From Actinomyces oris (GTDB taxonomy: Bacteria > Actinomycetota > Actinomycetes > Actinomycetales > Actinomycetaceae), in assembly GCF_001553935.1 (NCBI RefSeq), contig NZ_CP014232.1, positions 2,356,001-2,420,000 on the forward strand: DNA of 64,000 nt, given 5' to 3'. The position numbers and the translations under genes are program-made. Each line of letters begins with the position of its first letter. The first letter of the stretch is position 1. Under the pieces are notes generated by a model. That model was not told the DNA's origin. It ran no database searches and saw only the letters and a program-made list of their open reading frames with translations. This document shows, piece after piece, positions 61,273-64,000 of the stretch.

Positions 61273-63714
61273 ATGAAGCGTCGAATCGTCGCCCAGATGG
61301 CGATACTCGCTCTATCGCTGTCGGCGCCTGTTCTGGCCGTGACTCATGCACCACAAGCCGCCGCCGCCGACGGCAACATCATTCATGTCTCGGCCGAGGG
61401 CGGCTCGGACGCGGGAGACGGAACCGCTGCCAAGCCCCTTCAGACCATTGGAGCCGCCCTGAAGAAGGCCGGCGGCGGAGACACCATCGAGCTGGCCAAC
61501 GGCACCTACCGTGAGGGCGAGCTCGCCGTCGACAAGGGCGTGACCATCAAGGCGGCCGAGGGTGCCAAGCCGGTCCTCACCGGTGCCGAGGTCCCCAAGA
61601 GCTGGAGTGCCGGCGGTGACGGGAAGTGGTCCACGGGCAAGGACATGGTCCGCTTCTGCACGGTCTGCACCATCAATGCCGACCCCGCCAAGGAGGGGAT
61701 CGCCAGCCACCCCGAGCAGGTGTTCGTGGACGGCAAGCCCCTGACCCAGGTGCTCAGCCGCGCCGAGGTCACCGAGTCCACCTTCTACGTGGACGACCCC
61801 GACCCGGTCACCCTGAAGAACCCGAAGAACAACCAGGCCGGCTACAACGTCAAGCCGCACCGGGGCACCTCTTACGTCATCGGTGTCGACCCCAACCAGC
61901 ACCAGGTCGAGGTGGTCCAGCACTCCCGCGCCCTGTCCTTCAACACCGACAACATCACCCTGTCGGGACTGACCGTGGAGAAGTACTCCGCGGTGCAGCG
62001 CTGGGACTACGAGGACCCTGAGATCGGCACCATCTCCGGCGGTGGAATGGTCGTGGCCGCACACGGTGCTCCTCGTGTCGAGAACTCCACCTTCCGCTAC
62101 TCCTCGACGGCCGGTGCGCTGCAGGTCATCGACTCCACCAACGCGGCCATCTCGAACAACCTGTTCGAGAACAACGGCTCCAACGCCTTCGGCATCAATG
62201 ACTCCAGTGGCGCCAAGGTGGAGAACAACCTGTGGAGGAACAACAACACCTCCGGCTTCATCACGAAGGACTGCGGTGCCTACTGCACCCTGGCCGACAC
62301 CAAGATCACCCACTCCAAGAACATCCGCTTCGCCAACAACACAGTGGACTACTCGGCCACCGGCACGGACATCTCCGACCCCGCGGCCTATGACCAGAAC
62401 CGTGCCGCAGGCGTGTGGTTCGACGAGGGCGTGATCGACTCCGAGATCGTTGGCAACTACTTCGTCAACGTCCCGGTGGCGATCTTCAACGAGGTCTCCT
62501 CCAACAACCTCATCGCCTCCAACATCGTGGCCGGGGCCGGTATCGGTATCCACATCTCCGGGTCCAACGACACCCGCGTGTGGAACAACACCGTCTCCCA
62601 CGCGCTCACCAGCCTGTGGATCCAGGAGGACACCCGTTCCGACGGCTGCAACGCCCGCAACGCCCAGGGTGTGTGCACCCAGGTGCAGAAGTGGAGCGCC
62701 GAGCACGGACTGAGCTGGGACACCACCAACACCCAGGTGATGAACAACATCTTCTCCTCCGAGCAGACCACCCCCATGCCCGGGGACCCGTGGCGCTACT
62801 CCGCCATGGTCCAGGTCCTGGGTGGGGCCAACCAGGACGGCTCCGGCGCGGTCTACGCCAATGAGATGGTCACCGGCATCGACTACGACGTCTACTACCG
62901 CCACGAGAACCCCCAGACCCTGTCGACCACGGTCCTGTGGAACTGGGGCGCCGACCGTATGAACCAGTCGGTCAACGCCGAGAAGCTCTCCGACTTCACC
63001 GCCAGCTCGAGCGTCAAGGCATCGGGCAAGGAGGCCAACGGTCTGGACCTGCACGGCTCCCCGGAGAACAACCCGTTCTTCGTCAAGGAGTCCGCAAACC
63101 CGATGGACAAGACCTCGGACTTCCACCTCAAGGAGGGAAGCCCCGCCTCCGGTAACGGTCACGCCCTGCCCGAGGACATCGCCAAGACCCTCGGCGTCAA
63201 CGCCAACGTCGCCGTGGACCGCGGTGCGCTCGTCAACGTCGCCTGGGGCGGCGGCGCCGTTCCCGGTGCCGGGGACGCCCCCGCTGACAACGCCAACAAC
63301 GGCGGCAAGGCCGCTAACAACGGCGACAAGGCCGCCAACAACAATGGCGGTAACGCCAACAACGGTGGTAAGGCCGACAACAACGGTGGCAATGGTGGCA
63401 ACGCCAACAACGGTGGCAAGGCCGACAACAACGGCTCCACCGTCGCCGACGGGGCCGCTAGCACCGGCGGCCAGGACGCACAGAGCGCCAGCCCCTCTGA
63501 CTCCAAGGCAGGGGCCGGCCAGAAGAACTCCAGCATCGCCAAGCCCGGCGGCAACGCTCAGGGCGGTCAGGGTCAGGCTGCTGCGGCTGCAGCGGCTACC
63601 GGTGATAGCCGTCTTCCGCTCACCGGTGCCAGCCTGACCGGCATCGTCCTCGCGGTGGCCGCCATCGTCATGGGCGGCGGATTCATCCTGGTACGCCGTC
63701 GTATGGCCAGCTGA
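61273..63714 (+). CDS. sortase-anchored right-handed beta-helix surface protein
   Basis: An 813-residue secreted protein. Signal peptide about 1-32 (MKRRIVAQMAILALSL...APQAAAA). A DUF1565-like start (IHVSAEGGSDAGDGTAAKPLQTIGAAL) leads to a parallel beta-helix with many repeated Asn-rich turns (NNLFENNGSNAFG, ENNLWRNNNTSGF, NNTVDYS, SNNLIASNIV). Residues about 671-722 are NNGGKA-type repeats, then a Ser/Gln/Gly stretch. Sortase signal LPLTG lies near 781-785, followed by a membrane helix and RRRMAS. Beta-helix proteins often are polysaccharide lyases, epimerases or adhesins; no catalytic set is recognised. Four Cys pairs are possible. Likely function is glycan binding or processing at the cell surface. 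Confidence 0.88.
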   Translation: MKRRIVAQMAILALSLSAPVLAVTHAPQAAAADGNIIHVSAEGGSDAGDGTAAKPLQTIGAALKKAGGGDTIELANGTYREGELAVDKGVTIKAAEGAKPVLTGAEVPKSWSAGGDGKWSTGKDMVRFCTVCTINADPAKEGIASHPEQVFVDGKPLTQVLSRAEVTESTFYVDDPDPVTLKNPKNNQAGYNVKPHRGTSYVIGVDPNQHQVEVVQHSRALSFNTDNITLSGLTVEKYSAVQRWDYEDPEIGTISGGGMVVAAHGAPRVENSTFRYSSTAGALQVIDSTNAAISNNLFENNGSNAFGINDSSGAKVENNLWRNNNTSGFITKDCGAYCTLADTKITHSKNIRFANNTVDYSATGTDISDPAAYDQNRAAGVWFDEGVIDSEIVGNYFVNVPVAIFNEVSSNNLIASNIVAGAGIGIHISGSNDTRVWNNTVSHALTSLWIQEDTRSDGCNARNAQGVCTQVQKWSAEHGLSWDTTNTQVMNNIFSSEQTTPMPGDPWRYSAMVQVLGGANQDGSGAVYANEMVTGIDYDVYYRHENPQTLSTTVLWNWGADRMNQSVNAEKLSDFTASSSVKASGKEANGLDLHGSPENNPFFVKESANPMDKTSDFHLKEGSPASGNGHALPEDIAKTLGVNANVAVDRGALVNVAWGGGAVPGAGDAPADNANNGGKAANNGDKAANNNGGNANNGGKADNNGGNGGNANNGGKADNNGSTVADGAASTGGQDAQSASPSDSKAGAGQKNSSIAKPGGNAQGGQGQAAAAAAATGDSRLPLTGASLTGIVLAVAAIVMGGGFILVRRRMAS
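63283..63438 (+). repeat. NNGGKA/DNNGG coding repeats of the surface protein
   Basis: Short units such as NNGGKAA, NNGDKAA, NNGGNA, NNGGKAD and DNNGGNG recur in tandem with related codons (AACAACGGTGGC). The block forms an Asn/Gly/Lys-rich spacer between the beta-helix and the anchor. Such runs vary in copy number between strains. Confidence 0.75.
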
Positions 63715-63756
63715 TCGGTTCCGGCCTCGGGGTGAAGACGCAGCGAGAACGAGCTT

Positions 63757-64000
63757 GTGAAGAACCCGGACAACCCGGATCCTCACACCGTGACTGAATC
63801 GCTCGCCATCACCGTTGGTGACTACTTCCCCGTGGGGGACAGGATGCGCCGACTCACCCCGAGGCTGGCCCAGGCCACCAACGCAGCACGCTCCGTTCTG
63901 ATAGAGGTCGCTCAGCACCGTGAGGTCATCACCTACGGTGAGCTCAGCGACTCGATCGGACGGAGCGTGCTGCCGCGTCATATGGGTCCGTTGCTCTCCA
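63757..64000 (+). CDS. unrecognised protein, N-terminal part
   Basis: GTG at 63757 opens a frame that runs off the window, 81 codons with high third-position GC as in real genes. Residues: KNPDNPDPHTVTESLAITVGD, then LTPRLAQATNAARSVLIEVAQHREVITYGELSDSIG and RHMGPLLS. The element ITYGELSDSIG resembles the DNA-binding winged-helix of alkyltransferase-like or HNH/restriction-associated proteins, but the identity is not established. The start codon has a poor ribosome site. Confidence 0.5.
   Translation, partial: MKNPDNPDPHTVTESLAITVGDYFPVGDRMRRLTPRLAQATNAARSVLIEVAQHREVITYGELSDSIGRSVLPRHMGPLLS

Noticed and set aside
63283-63438. Possible CRISPR-like repeats
   Set aside because: The repeats are short, contiguous and in frame, and encode NNGGKA units; there are no spacers.
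61312-63981. 889-codon open frame antisense to the surface protein
   Set aside because: It is a shadow of the sense codon bias, with Gly/Val-rich low-complexity product and no start signals.

Overview
The window is a high-GC actinobacterial chromosome segment. Its division and cell-wall (dcw) cluster, Wag31-type DivIVA, SepF, DUF3040 protein, rpsO-pnp-M16-dapB-dapA order and LPXTG-anchored beta-helix protein fit an Actinomyces-like organism of the oral group. That taxonomic placement is inference from gene content; no database was searched. No rRNA, tRNA, CRISPR array, transposase or prophage gene was found.

Layout. 1-3640: end of an SPFH protein, RarD-type permease, rbfA-truB and a small protein with a CGCGGH-type motif at each end. 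3651-6802: an ABC export cassette on the minus strand with a well-formed promoter and nested palindromic operator, sitting between truB and ribF. 7106-13973: ribF, rpsO, a decayed fucO, pnp with a structured leader, and an M16 peptidase with a late frameshift. 14142-17853: an SDR enzyme, dapB, a GNAT protein and dapA. 17811-19259: an AT-rich island replacing the end of dapA; it holds direct and inverted repeats and one orphan membrane protein gene. 19260-30522: pyrimidine-dimer glycosylase, two tandem acyl-CoA synthetases, HelD-like helicase, PAC2 protein, spermidine-synthase-like protein, dinB, DUF3040. 30523-31150: a structured non-coding stretch ending in an array matching the MraZ operator pattern. 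31151-50988: mraZ, rsmH, ftsL, ftsI, murE, murF, mraY, murD, ftsW, murG, murC, ftsQ, ftsZ, pgeF, sepF, yggT, divIVA. 51235-58442: lspA, RluA-family synthase, GNAT, panE-like reductase, dnaE. 58751-64000: BCCT transporter, S4 protein, a sortase-anchored beta-helix surface protein and a partial gene.

How it works together. The dcw genes make lipid II precursors (MurE, MurF, MurD, MurC, MraY, MurG) and assemble the septum (FtsL, FtsI, FtsW, FtsQ, FtsZ, SepF, DivIVA). Many of these genes overlap as ATGA or GTGA, which implies one long transcript controlled at mraZ, with further signals before ftsZ and divIVA. A repeated signature stands out: six genes start exactly six bases after a TANNNT -10 box and lack a convincing ribosome-binding site, indicating leaderless mRNAs. 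The least explained DNA is the AT-rich island, the hairpin block before mraZ, and five CAG units spaced exactly 11 bp apart before ftsZ.
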